A stretch of 64,000 nucleotides of DNA, from the NCBI RefSeq assembly GCF_003054245.1, contig NZ_QBKR01000006.1:81482-145481 (forward strand), in the 5' to 3' direction. Below the pieces are notes generated by a model, which was not told the origin of the DNA, did not search any database, and saw only the letters and a list, made by a program, of their open reading frames with translations. Origin of the DNA: Melghirimyces profundicolus (GTDB lineage: Bacteria; Bacillota; Bacilli; Thermoactinomycetales; DSM-45169). Positions 35,153 to 43,829 of the stretch are shown here, piece by piece (position 1 is the first letter of the stretch; each line of letters opens with the position of its first letter). The translations under genes and the position numbers were made by a program.

Positions 35153-35229
35153 AAGGAATTCAACGCCCCTCGTTGTGTGAATCGTTGGTTTGGTCACTTA
35201 CGATTTCCACAAGAGCGGTTGAATTCCTT
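35153..35229. repeat. Inverted repeat, 12-bp arms
   Basis: AAGGAATTCAAC (35153-35164) and GTTGAATTCCTT (35218-35229), perfect arms around a 53-bp spacer, in a gene-free area beside transposase fragments. Possibly a small mobile-element relic. Confidence 0.5.
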
Positions 35230-36094
35230 TTCTATTGGCTACGTTTTTCAGGGGGAACTAACTAAGAACTGCAGATCCACCACTTGCAATGCTTCAATCG
35301 TGAACAGTAAAACAATTAAAATTTGGGTGATTCGTTTAACAATCTGAGAAAGTGTTACCGATTCCGCCGTTTGTAGTGCGGTTAACCCCAAATAGTTAAA
35401 TACTGAATTAAAACCCAACCGTTCAACACGGCAAACGATGGCGAACTGGATGAGCTACGGTGCAGAGCGTTGGTTGATGCCGATGGCAGTGAACGGTCGA
35501 TAAATCCATTTGTAGTCGGGAGAAAAAACTAACTGTTTGCGAATACACCACGGGGAGCTTCTGCCAGGCTAGGTGGGGCCTATTTGACGTTTATCAACCA
35601 GTGACATGCGTATTGGTAGTTCTTGCGATTATATCCAAGCGATGATAGAACTGGATCATTTATTCTAGCCACGGTTCATAACATACTGTTACTAACGTCT
35701 CTTAATGTCCGGAAATAGACGGTGTATGTTGTCCGGAAATTGCCAGCTAAGTTGACCAAATCGGGAAGTACAGCCCCGCCATACTTCCCGCTCATTCTAA
35801 ACCGCAGAAATCATTCGGTATCCTGCAAGCATTCTCCAACCACCCTAAGAGATTTTCGCTTCCACGTCTCAATGGGTCCAAGCCCTTTCATTCCTCCTTC
35901 GTTACACCTATCTAAGGGGTGAAGGTCTGTCTTTCTAACGGAACAGGTTGCATCTTCAGATTTATGGAATTTAAGATAGTCATATGGTGATCATTCCGGA
36001 AAAGGGGGCAAGAGGAACCGAACGAAGCTAAGAACGATCACTCTCAACAAAGTCGCTCCGCGATGAAACACTTTCGGTACGCATTATTTGTACC
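35230..36094. other. Gene-free decayed stretch
   Basis: Some 860 bp without a convincing coding frame. A short minus-strand stretch near 35470-35530 (DYKWIYRPFTAIGINQRSA) looks protein-derived but I cannot name it. Two TGTCCGGAAAT direct repeats occur near 35706 and 35731. Confidence 0.4.
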
Positions 36095-37102
36095 CTATCC
36101 CGCGTAAATGTCGAGTTTTTTGAGAAATGCACTCCTTCTCCGTTCATGTGCGAGAACTTTTGGGAAATCGCGCTCAATTTGCAATTTATCCTTAGGGCTC
36201 TTTTCATCGTAATGCTCAACGAGTTTGCACATTCCTCTCGGAAAGCGAAGCAATATTTTTAGCAGCCTATAATCTGATCGGTTTAATTTGTAAACCTTCT
36301 GGTAACCATCCAAGATTGATTGGGCGATATCAAAATTCCAGTTATGGTCTTTGCAGGAATTGAAGATAAGCCTGTAAAGATCGTATATACGCAAATCCAG
36401 CCGCATCGTTTCAAAGTCGATCAAATACATGCCTTTTCTAGTGCGAATAATATTGGTCGGACCGCAGTCCCCATGACATAAGGTGGCCTTCGTTTTCCGG
36501 CAAATCGACTTATAATTGCTGTTTCTTAATGTACGGATAGAAGCTCTAGCCATTTGTAAAATTTCGCTGCCGTGTTTCTGCAGCAAGTGGTCGAGCGGAC
36601 TGTGAAATCCGTTTCTTTTCGCTTTGTGAATGACTTTTCGCAGCGTATTTTGTTCTTCCCGAAGATAGGAAGGCCATTTCCCCATCATGTTTTGCCTACC
36701 TGATTTTGTAATCTTTATTTTTTTGCCGGCTTGATGAAATTTGGCCAGTAGGGTTCCGCAAGCTCTCATTTGCATGTTTGAATTAGGTGAAGGCCAAGCC
36801 CCTCTCAGCCAAGGAATAAGAACGAAGGGGGGGCTTTCGCGCTGCCATTTGACAAAAAGGCGTTTTCCCGATCTTTCGCGTGGATTCCGCCACCCGATCC
36901 GGATAGAACTTTTTCGCTGCATTTGCTGTAACGTTTTGTCGATCCAACGCAGCTGGACAGGGGGATAGGCCATTCGTTTTAAACAGTACTCGTGTCCTTT
37001 GGAAGTAACTATGCGATAGACCCCATTTTGAACGATCTCCATTCGTTTTACTTGAATTCCAAATTTACTGGAAAGCTGTCTGACTTCCTGATTAGGGATC
37101 AT
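36095..37102 (-). CDS. Spore-coat CotS-family kinase-like protein
   Basis: A 335-residue protein with an aminoglycoside-phosphotransferase/choline-kinase fold of the CotS/CotI/YutH type. ATLCHGDCGPTNII is the catalytic loop (HGDCGPTN) and LIDFETMRLDLRIYDLYR the DFE/metal segment. It is very rich in Lys and Arg. ATG 37100-37102 is preferred although GGAGG is 13 nt away. It follows a GT4 glycosyltransferase, the arrangement of B. subtilis cotSA-cotS, so a mother-cell role in modifying the spore surface is inferred. Local GC is lower than in the catabolic regions. Confidence 0.85.
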   Translation of the reverse strand: MIPNQEVRQLSSKFGIQVKRMEIVQNGVYRIVTSKGHEYCLKRMAYPPVQLRWIDKTLQQMQRKSSIRIGWRNPRERSGKRLFVKWQRESPPFVLIPWLRGAWPSPNSNMQMRACGTLLAKFHQAGKKIKITKSGRQNMMGKWPSYLREEQNTLRKVIHKAKRNGFHSPLDHLLQKHGSEILQMARASIRTLRNSNYKSICRKTKATLCHGDCGPTNIIRTRKGMYLIDFETMRLDLRIYDLYRLIFNSCKDHNWNFDIAQSILDGYQKVYKLNRSDYRLLKILLRFPRGMCKLVEHYDEKSPKDKLQIERDFPKVLAHERRRSAFLKKLDIYAG

Positions 37103-37131
37103 AAGAGTGTTCTTGCCTCCTTTAAGCACTC

Positions 37132-38253
37132 CTAGATTTGTTGAAATTGTTTTTTATATCGTTCGGCAGCATGGGGCCATTGAAATCGGGAAGCTAACTT
37201 TCGACCAGTAGCGACCCGTTGGTCGGTGACCTTTTTGTGGTTCCACATATTTTTGATGGACTTGGCAATTACGGAGCCGTTTACTTTCGGAATCGTTTGA
37301 GCTACCTTGCTGTTTACAAATTCGGCAAGCCCTCCGGCTCGAGTCGAAACCAACGGAATCCCATTGGCTAGCGCTTCAAGCGCAACTAAACCGAAAGACT
37401 CTTGGAGACTGGGCATGATTACTGCACCGTGGGAAGCATACATTTTTTGCACCTGCGCCTGATTGCAATACCCAATCCAGCGAATTTCAGGCGATATTCC
37501 AAGCTTTTTACTTTGTGCTTTCAAGTGTCTTGTATATCCTTTCGGACCGGTTCCAACCAGGTCCAGCTTGACTTTTTTGCCTTCGCGTTTCAACAACGAG
37601 ATAGCTTTTAGAAGCTGCTCTATTCCTTTCAACGGGACAATCCGCCCAACGAATAGAAGATGGTGGCGGGGACCTCGGGCCTTGGACTTTCGTAAGACAA
37701 TACCGTGCTTGATGACAACTGTTTTGTTAGAGCAAAAAGGGTACAGCTTCTTCAGCTTAGTAAACTGTGAGCGGCTTGGAACAACGATTTTATTCGCCGT
37801 TTTGAGCAGCTGTTCCTGATACATGAGCATCTTCCGTTTTTTATTAGTTATAGGCCCTGTTTCCATTTCTACTAGAGAATGACATGTATAAATAACCGGA
37901 ATACGATGTCTCGCTTGAAAGTATTTCGCCAAATTCATAAATTGCAAGCTGTGAATGTGGATGCCATCCGGTTTGCGGTATCCTTGTTTATTTAGCCATC
38001 GTTCTACAGCGGCAGGTATATATTGCCTGGATTTCGATGAATAGTAGGCGGCTCTCGAGGGGAATCGTACGATTTGCAGTCTCTTTTTTTTCGTAAGCGT
38101 GATTAGGGAATGCTTGCTCTGGCTCAGCACAGTGGTATGCACACCGCCGCGTGCATATGCTTTGGTCAAATTCGTCGCCACTGTTCCTAATCCCCCGGTA
38201 ATATGTGGCTCATACTCGCTAGTGAGTATCCAAAGCCGTCTTGGTTTGCTCAG
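37132..38253 (-). CDS. GT4 glycosyltransferase, CotSA-like, probable non-ATG start
   Basis: A retaining glycosyltransferase with GT-B fold: LLFVGRIVPLKGIEQLLKA and SLQESFGLVALEALANGIPL (the E-x7-E acceptor/donor motif). The first ATG/GTG-initiated frame starts at 38181 and misses the N-terminal donor loop. Upstream, the same frame reads LWILTSEYEPHITGGLG, clearly homologous, and the only codon 8 nt behind a good GGAGG is CTG at 38251-38253. So translation probably starts at CTG, giving about 373 residues. It is paired with the CotS-like gene 30 bp downstream. Confidence 0.82.
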   Translation of the reverse strand: MSKPRRLWILTSEYEPHITGGLGTVATNLTKAYARGGVHTTVLSQSKHSLITLTKKKRLQIVRFPSRAAYYSSKSRQYIPAAVERWLNKQGYRKPDGIHIHSLQFMNLAKYFQARHRIPVIYTCHSLVEMETGPITNKKRKMLMYQEQLLKTANKIVVPSRSQFTKLKKLYPFCSNKTVVIKHGIVLRKSKARGPRHHLLFVGRIVPLKGIEQLLKAISLLKREGKKVKLDLVGTGPKGYTRHLKAQSKKLGISPEIRWIGYCNQAQVQKMYASHGAVIMPSLQESFGLVALEALANGIPLVSTRAGGLAEFVNSKVAQTIPKVNGSVIAKSIKNMWNHKKVTDQRVATGRKLASRFQWPHAAERYKKQFQQI

Positions 38254-38599
38254 GATTATTCCCTCCAGACCAGTTTCTTTTATTCGGCCATTCGACTTCA
38301 GTGGGAGTGCTGAACGTATAACGCTACTCCGGTAATCCCATTCCTTCGCCGACTATGATCTTTTCGGCTGAAGGCATCTATTACCTATCCCACTACCCTC
38401 ATTTATCTTCCTCCTCCGAAAATTTCTTCAAAACATGATATGCGAATCATCTCCCGTGAGTATAAGCAAAAGCGGAAGCATTTTAATAAACTTATTCATG
38501 CCCGATTCACAACAGGACCATATCCCGATCGAAACCTAAAAGGAAGCGTTTGAAATTCGCTTCAGAATAGGTTCGCTTCGAATCTTCCAATCACAATGA
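38254..38599. other. Upstream region of the spore-coat pair
   Basis: No gene recognised. The minus strand carries GGAGGAGGAAGATAA before a five-codon frame, and sporulation-type promoter elements cannot be fixed by eye. Confidence 0.35.
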
Positions 38600-38770
38600 A
38601 TTACACACGAATATCGGGGGACCACTACATTTGACGATGGTCATGTTCACCATTTTTCTGGCGTTACTGGATCACCCAAAGAGCCGGGTGGGGACGCCAT
38701 TGAACAAGCTGCCATTTCGCAAATCATTGCCGAGTTAGAGGACGTGTATTCCCAGTACATGTCGATCTAG
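38600..38770 (+). pseudogene. YmaF-family fragment
   Basis: Directly behind a stop, reads ITHEYRGTTTFDDGHVHHF then SGVTGSPKEPGGDAIEQAA to a stop. The HxH-rich strand repeat (THEYRGTT, GHVHHFSGVTG) is that of YmaF-type proteins. There is no start codon in frame, so only the 3' part survives. Confidence 0.5.
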
Positions 38771-38799
38771 TTCTTCGCCGCGACCTCGATTACATTCGT

Positions 38800-39045
38800 T
38801 GCTGCCGATTTTGCGAAACACTCATGGCTGAGAGCATCCAGGCATTGGGCACCGGCTCGTGCGTCCTGGTGACGGATTACGGGCAGGCGCATAATCTACC
38901 CCCGGTGCAGGCGTTGGGAGAGTTCATACAGCAGATGATAGACAACGGTATCCAGAAGAATGAAATCGAACGAATGGTCTCGATTAATCCGAGAGATGCT
39001 CGACATCTCTTGATGAAACGGAAGGTAGTACTAAAAGGATGGTGA
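38800..39045 (+). pseudogene. Metal-dependent hydrolase C-terminal fragment (DUF6282-like)
   Basis: CETLMAESIQALG followed by GSCVLVTDYGQAHNLPPVQA and MIDNGIQKNEIERMVSINPR matches the last 75 residues of an amidohydrolase-like family (ending normally in xRMVxxNPxxLL). The N-terminal 200 or more residues are absent. It runs into repeat copy e. Confidence 0.45.
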
Positions 39046-39248
39046 AAAAGTGAGCGGCAGCATTTCCCCGAAGCCGCTCCGGATGCACTCACAGAGCACA
39101 AGTCTCGCCTTGGGGTCGCTTACTCCCCGGTCTCGCTATGCACTCACAGAGCACAAGTCTCGCCTGGGGGTCGCTTACTCCCCGGTCTCGCTATGCTGTC
39201 CTGCAGGGATGGTTGCACGGTCCGCTCCGAATCTTCCTGCGGCGGGGC
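39041..39248 (+). repeat. Modular palindromic repeat, copy e (tandem 55-bp module)
   Basis: Left hairpin (GAGCGGC/GCCGCTC) and then the 55-bp module twice in tandem: 39085-39139 and 39140-39194, both starting GCACTCACAGAGCACAAG. GCTGTCCTGCAGGGATGG follows, and the copy stops after TCTTCCTGCGGCGGGG. The right half is missing. Confidence 0.9.
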
Positions 39249-39577
39249 TGATGGCCGTCTGACGATGATAGATGGTGCTTTTGCTCAGTCCTCGGGACTT
39301 TGGCTCCATCATAATTTCGGTGATTTCTTCCTGCCTTAGATGGAGACCGCAAAAAACTTCCCGAAGTGACGGAAGGCGTGTCGATAGGATCCAGGGTATT
39401 GCGGTGTTTTCCATGTTCGGTAAAGCGTTCAATTGGGTCCAATGGGTGATTTTCCTCCTGTTTCTTTCTGATGTAGACTATTATTAAAACAGTAAATGAG
39501 AAAAGTATGAAAGCAGCGGGGAACGCAAAGAGTCCTGTTTTTTGTCCTTCAACAAGACCGTCCTGAGGGGTGAGACC
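39249..39577. other. Unassigned stretch with minus-strand coding-like pieces
   Basis: The minus strand reads a membrane-helix peptide (AFILFSFTVLIIVYIRKKQE followed by ENHPLDPIERF) and, in another frame, EEITEIMMEPKSRGLSKSTI, a possible helix-turn-helix. Neither has a start or a recognised family; both look like remnants. Confidence 0.35.
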
Positions 39578-39742
39578 GTGAAGGAAGAGAAACGCCGGAT
39601 AAAGACTGTCTTGGAATCGTTTCATCATGTAGGAATCTACTTTACCGAAAAGGAAAAGACCCTGTTGGAAGCTTATTTGAAAGGCGAAATTTCGGAAGAT
39701 GAATTTGACCGTCAAGTAGAACGACACGAATGCGAGTTTTAG
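39578..39742 (+). CDS. Small hypothetical protein (54 residues)
   Basis: GTG 39578-39580 follows GAGGGGTGAGACC. The product is acidic and helical: YFTEKEKTLLEAYLKGEISE then DEFDRQVERHE. The LxGEISxxEF pattern recalls antitoxin-like or degradation-adaptor tails, but no toxin lies beside it. Function unknown. Confidence 0.6.
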   Translation: MKEEKRRIKTVLESFHHVGIYFTEKEKTLLEAYLKGEISEDEFDRQVERHECEF

Positions 39743-39814
39743 AGTAGATCAACTGAACCACCGAGAGGTCACGTTGGCCTTACATATTTTTCATGAGTGA
39801 AGGTGGAGAAGAAC

Positions 39815-40654
39815 ATGGAGGTATACACTGAGTACAGAAAGGCGAAAGGTTTCGATATCTTTGTAAAAAGGCTGGGTTCAGGAGAACCCATTGTTTTTCT
39901 GCATGGGGGACCAGGTGACGAACATCGCTATTTTTTGCCTCATGTAACCCCATTGGCCAATGATTTTACTCTTATCTTCTATGATCAGCGGGGTTGCGGT
40001 CAATCAGCAGCACCCCATTCCACTGCATTCAATATGAAGGATGAGATGGAAGCGCTGGAGGAACTTCGCGAATCCCTCGGCATGCAAAAGATGAACCTTT
40101 TGGGTCAATCCTGGGGAACCATACTGGGTTTATTTTATGCTGTTCATTACCCGGAGCATGTCAGTCGACTCATGCTGGTTTCTTACATCGGCCTCAAAGG
40201 TGCAGATTTAAAACGTTTCGGAGAATTGCTTGCCGATCGGATGACAGAGAAAGAGAACGAAGAATTGAATAATCTGGAAAATAACACCTATCACTTGACA
40301 CCCGAAGAGCGACAAAAGAAATTGACCGATCTGGTCTTTCCCTATTACCTATATAACCGGGAGAATTTGAAACGGATCACTCCCACCCGGATTAACCACA
40401 AGGTGAATAAGCAAATATGCGATGATATCCTGGCAAACTATGATGTGGAGGATCTCTTGTACAAGTTGGATTCAATTCCCGTCATGATCATTCAGGGGGC
40501 TAAGGATCTGATTACTCCCGATATTTGCCAGGAAACGTTAAAAAAAGTACCTCACGCCAAAATGGAAATATTCCATCAATCAGGACATTGGCCATTTTTA
40601 GAGGAACCGGAGAAGTTCATTTCCGTCACGAAGCCGTTTTTTAATCATACCTAA
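39815..40654 (+). CDS. Alpha/beta hydrolase, proline iminopeptidase-like (S33)
   Basis: A 279-residue alpha/beta hydrolase. FLHGGPGDEHRYF is the HGGPG oxyanion motif of prolyl iminopeptidases, YDQRGCGQS follows, GQSWGTILG holds the nucleophile Ser, GAKDLITP the Asp and QSGHWPF the His. It probably cleaves N-terminal residues from small peptides or a related amide. The start is ATG 39815 behind GGTGGAGAA; an earlier in-frame ATG lacks a site. It is a stand-alone intact gene in an otherwise decayed area. Confidence 0.88.
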   Translation: MEVYTEYRKAKGFDIFVKRLGSGEPIVFLHGGPGDEHRYFLPHVTPLANDFTLIFYDQRGCGQSAAPHSTAFNMKDEMEALEELRESLGMQKMNLLGQSWGTILGLFYAVHYPEHVSRLMLVSYIGLKGADLKRFGELLADRMTEKENEELNNLENNTYHLTPEERQKKLTDLVFPYYLYNRENLKRITPTRINHKVNKQICDDILANYDVEDLLYKLDSIPVMIIQGAKDLITPDICQETLKKVPHAKMEIFHQSGHWPFLEEPEKFISVTKPFFNHT

Positions 40655-40760
40655 CTCCCCGGGTTCATTATTTTGTTACAGGAATGCTTAGTGTCCACTG
40701 TTTATTAATTGCTGGCGGGACCCCAATAGAGTAAACCAAGATCAGAGAAGGAGGATGGAG

Positions 40761-40883
40761 ATGGCTGATTTGAGAGAGCGACTGCAACGCCCGGTCTTGT
40801 TTTCATGGAATGCGCAAGGAATCACCCGAATTGCCGACCTTGCCTACGCGGAACGGGAAGAAGGGCCTTTGTTAATGGATTAG
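40761..40883 (+). pseudogene. Short frame, possible aminotransferase N-terminal remnant
   Basis: GAAGGAGGATGGAG precedes ATG; the 40 codons read MADLRERLQRPVLFSWNAQG and end in TAG. It resembles the N-terminus of a class III aminotransferase. The sequence after the stop (NPKDVIPVHRIVLRRYREP) looks like a piece of an RNA-repair DUF504-type protein. Both assignments are weak. Confidence 0.35.
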
Positions 40884-41056
40884 GGCGATTGCATCAATCC
40901 GAAGGACGTGATCCCGGTTCATCGTATAGTTTTACGACGGTACAGGGAGCCGGTTAATTTGTGTCTAAGTTGTGTCTGGCGGATCTTTATTTGAACCCGT
41001 ATATCTGTAACCATTCTCCCGCTGTTCCCGCGGGAAAAATCCCTTCGTTATCAAAA

Positions 41057-41085
41057 ATGAAGCGTTCCACGGAGGAACGCTTCAT
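41057..41085. terminator. Bidirectional terminator
   Basis: Perfect 12-bp stem ATGAAGCGTTCC/GGAACGCTTCAT with a 5-nt loop, A-run before and TTTTATT after. It serves the CMD gene (minus, ends 41107). Confidence 0.85.
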
Positions 41086-41106
41086 TTTATTGCCGGGAAT
41101 CGTTTG

Positions 41107-41763
41107 TCATTCTTCCCCGTAAGCCTGAATCATCAGGGCCATGTGTGCCCAGGCCCCGCCGGAGCGCAAATAGGCGGTGACGAGAATGGCTTCCGCCAGT
41201 TCGGCATCACTGGCACCAGCCTTGCGAGCGGCCTTGGAGTGTATATCGATGCAGTAGGGACACTCCGTCGTATGAGCAACGGCGACGGCGATCAGCTCCT
41301 TCAGTTTGACGGACAGCTTCCCTTCAGCGGTAGCGGTCTGAAAAAAGCGCATCATGGCGTCGAAGGGTTCGGGTGCGTGTTGCCTCAGCTTTTTCATGTG
41401 CTCCATGCTGGAACGGCGGTAGAGGGCGTCGTCGGCCGCCTCATCGAGAGCGTTGTGCATGTTGGCACTGTGGGCAAAGGCACCCCCCGCCTCGATGGAG
41501 GCGGTCACATAGACGGCTTCCGCCAACTCCTCCAGGCTGGCTCCTGCTTTTTTAGCCCCCTTGGTGTGAGAATCGATGCAAAAGGGACATTCCGTCGAGT
41601 GGGCAACGGCGACGGCGATCAGTTCCTTTTCCTTGACGGAGAGGACGCCGTCCTTCATGACCGCTTCAGCGAAACCCTGATGCGCCTTATGTACGTCGGG
41701 GACCAGGTCTCCCAGCTTCTTCAGGTGTCGAATATGGACTTTGTCATACAGGTTGGAACCCAT
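41107..41763 (-). CDS. Tandem carboxymuconolactone decarboxylase (AhpD-like) protein
   Basis: A 218-residue protein with two CMD domains, each with a redox CxxC and a following His: ECPFCIDSHTKGA (about residue 64) and ECPYCIDIHSKAA (about 180). Single-domain AhpD proteins act as alkylhydroperoxidases or disulfide reductases. Fused duplicates are often annotated as arsenosugar- or peroxide-related CMD proteins. AAGGAGG precedes ATG 41761-41763. It lies behind an acyl-CoA ligase on the same strand, but the 150-bp gap makes a shared transcript unclear. Confidence 0.88.
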   Translation of the reverse strand: MGSNLYDKVHIRHLKKLGDLVPDVHKAHQGFAEAVMKDGVLSVKEKELIAVAVAHSTECPFCIDSHTKGAKKAGASLEELAEAVYVTASIEAGGAFAHSANMHNALDEAADDALYRRSSMEHMKKLRQHAPEPFDAMMRFFQTATAEGKLSVKLKELIAVAVAHTTECPYCIDIHSKAARKAGASDAELAEAILVTAYLRSGGAWAHMALMIQAYGEE

Positions 41764-41910
41764 TCTTGTACCTCCTTGTTTGTGCATCCATCCATCGTAG
41801 TCATACCCGTTGAGGAGGTGTTTGACACCCCTTTCTCGACAGGGCTTCCCGTGGGTGACGGGTGAAACGGCAATGGGCTTTGATGGGATTTCAAAAACCG
41901 GGCACCGCTT

Positions 41911-43470
41911 TCAAACTTTCGGTTGTGCCCCCAAGCTCCGGTAGATGTCCCGCAGGCGGTATTTCGTGATTTTCCCGGATGGAGTACGGGGAAGTTCACC
42001 GACAAATACCACATACCTCGGCTTTTTGTACCCCGCCAATCGCGATTTGCAGTAATCGAGAACCTCCTGTTCGTTCAGATCCGAGTCGGGCTGTGGAACA
42101 ATGACGGCACACACCGCTTCAATGTATCGGGGGTCAGGCACTCCGATGATCGCTACGTCACGAACCTCAGGATGCTGGATCAACACGTTTTCCAACTCAG
42201 CCGGGTAGATATTCTCTCCGCCACTGCGGATCATGTCTTTTTTGCGACCGGCAATCATGAGATAACCGTCCTCATCGATGCGCCCCAAATCTCCGGTGCG
42301 ACACCACCCATCGACGAAGGTCTCCTGGGTGGCTTCCGGTTTGCGCCAGTATTCCCGGGCGACAACGGGACTTTTGATCCAGATTTCGCCCACCTCTCCT
42401 TTCCCCGGGGATCGGCCGTCATCAATCTTGATTTCGGTGAGTGGCATGGGCTTGCCCACCGTGTGCCCCTTGTGGTAAACATCTTCGGAATCCAGACATG
42501 CGGCGATCGGAGTGCCTTCGGTCAATCCGTAAACCTGAATCAACCCCACGTGGGGAAACTGCTCATGCAACCGTTCAATCGCCCACGGCAAGACCGGGTC
42601 GCCTCCGGAAATGATGGCTTTCAGGTGTTCCAGTTTATAGGTGTCCAGGTCCGGAAGATTCAACAGGTCATATATCATAAAGGGGAACAAGAAGACGTGG
42701 GTCACCCGGTTTTGCTCTGCAACATTCAAAATGCGCCGAATATCGAAGCCGCCGCTTTGGGTGATCATCACCTTTGCCCCAACCAGCAGGCCCGGTAATG
42801 CCAAGTCTTCCAAAGCGCCGACGTGGTACAGGGGACCCGTCGTCATACAGACATCGGAAGGCTGCAGTTTCCACTTCATGGCCTGGATCGCAGCAAACCA
42901 AAGGGTGTTGTCGTGGGTCCACAGGGCACCTTTGGGTCTCCCGGTCGTGCCTGATGTGTACATCAGCATCACAGGGTCGCTCCCTGACAGCCGGGGTGGA
43001 TCGGACAGAACAGGCTCATCGTGCTCCAAGGTATCCCAGGGAAGGCACCATGCTGGAATGTCATCTTCCCGCGCGAGGCAAACATAGTGTTTGACAGGAA
43101 CAGAATCCCGGATGGAAGTCAACCGCTCCAAGAATGCCCTTTCGAAACAGAGGGTTTGGGTGTCCGAATCCTGCAAAGCATACTCAAGTTCTTCGCTTGA
43201 CAGTCGGAAATTCAATCGGACGGCAATGGCACCGAGCTTCGCAGCTGCAAAATAAACGGCCCAGTACTCGAGGCAGTTGTACAACAGAATCCCGACCCGG
43301 TCCCCTTTGCCAACCCCCAGTTTCCGCAAGGCGTTTGCGTAAGAATCGGATAGCGTGTGAAGTTGCTCATAGGTCCACGAGGGGCCGTTTTCCAACTGAA
43401 CGGCCGTTTTCCCTCCGTCGACACCTCGTGTATCCTGGACGGTTCTCCTAAGCAGAAATGCGACATCCAT
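41911..43470 (-). CDS. AMP-dependent acyl-CoA synthetase/ligase
   Basis: A 519-residue ANL-family enzyme forming acyl-CoA from a carboxylic acid, ATP and CoA. Motifs: MYTSGTTGRPKGALWTHDN (P-loop, about 170-188), QVYGLTEGTPIA (A5), WCRTGDLGRIDEDGYL and RKKDMIRSGGENIYP, and the C-terminal catalytic Lys in TPSGKITKY. Substrate probably medium- or long-chain or branched, unresolved. GAGGGGAACTCC precedes ATG. It is divergent from a second ligase at 43830. Confidence 0.92.
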   Translation of the reverse strand: MDVAFLLRRTVQDTRGVDGGKTAVQLENGPSWTYEQLHTLSDSYANALRKLGVGKGDRVGILLYNCLEYWAVYFAAAKLGAIAVRLNFRLSSEELEYALQDSDTQTLCFERAFLERLTSIRDSVPVKHYVCLAREDDIPAWCLPWDTLEHDEPVLSDPPRLSGSDPVMLMYTSGTTGRPKGALWTHDNTLWFAAIQAMKWKLQPSDVCMTTGPLYHVGALEDLALPGLLVGAKVMITQSGGFDIRRILNVAEQNRVTHVFLFPFMIYDLLNLPDLDTYKLEHLKAIISGGDPVLPWAIERLHEQFPHVGLIQVYGLTEGTPIAACLDSEDVYHKGHTVGKPMPLTEIKIDDGRSPGKGEVGEIWIKSPVVAREYWRKPEATQETFVDGWCRTGDLGRIDEDGYLMIAGRKKDMIRSGGENIYPAELENVLIQHPEVRDVAIIGVPDPRYIEAVCAVIVPQPDSDLNEQEVLDYCKSRLAGYKKPRYVVFVGELPRTPSGKITKYRLRDIYRSLGAQPKV

Positions 43471-43640
43471 GGAGTTCCCCTCTTTCGTAAAGAGATACGC
43501 TTGAGCAGGACTTGTGGCGGGCCTCAGTCCGTTGCTTTGATTTTTCCGAAGATTCCGGACTGTAAGTCAGTTGATGTATCCATTCAAACAGATGCGTAAT
43601 ATACTCATTACAGGAAAAACCGCAATATTCCTTCTTCGGC

Positions 43641-43708
43641 CAGTCGTTATTTCGCGGGTAAACGCTTCCCTTCTCTCCTGAGCCTGACAATCAATCACAA
43701 TACTCTAA
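43641..43708 (+). repeat. Modular palindromic repeat, copy h (right terminus only)
   Basis: Starts in AGTCGTTATTTCGCGGGTAA and ends TCACAATACTCT, the right end shared with copy d (CTTCTGAGCCT-like stretch). Its terminal TCACAATACT is the exact inverse of the AGTATTGTGA that opens copies a, b and d, which defines the terminal inverted repeat. Confidence 0.8.
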
Positions 43709-43755
43709 TGCCGGTGACCCCTTGATTATTTATAATGATGTAATTAACCTAATAT

Positions 43756-43769
43756 TGAAAGCGTTTACG
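43756..43769 (+). promoter_or_regulatory. CcpA cre-like site
   Basis: TGAAAGCGTTTACG matches the cre consensus TGWAANCGNTNWCA except at the last base. It lies 60 bp before the acyl-CoA synthetase start at 43830, suggesting repression by preferred sugars. Confidence 0.55.
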
Positions 43770-43829
43770 GGATTCTGAACCGACCAACTGGGGAAAACAC
43801 CTTTCATGACAACAGAATGGGGGAGAAAG

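Noticed and set aside
39085..39194. Two 55-bp direct repeats as a mini CRISPR
   Set aside because: They are adjacent without spacers, and the unit is part of a dispersed element.
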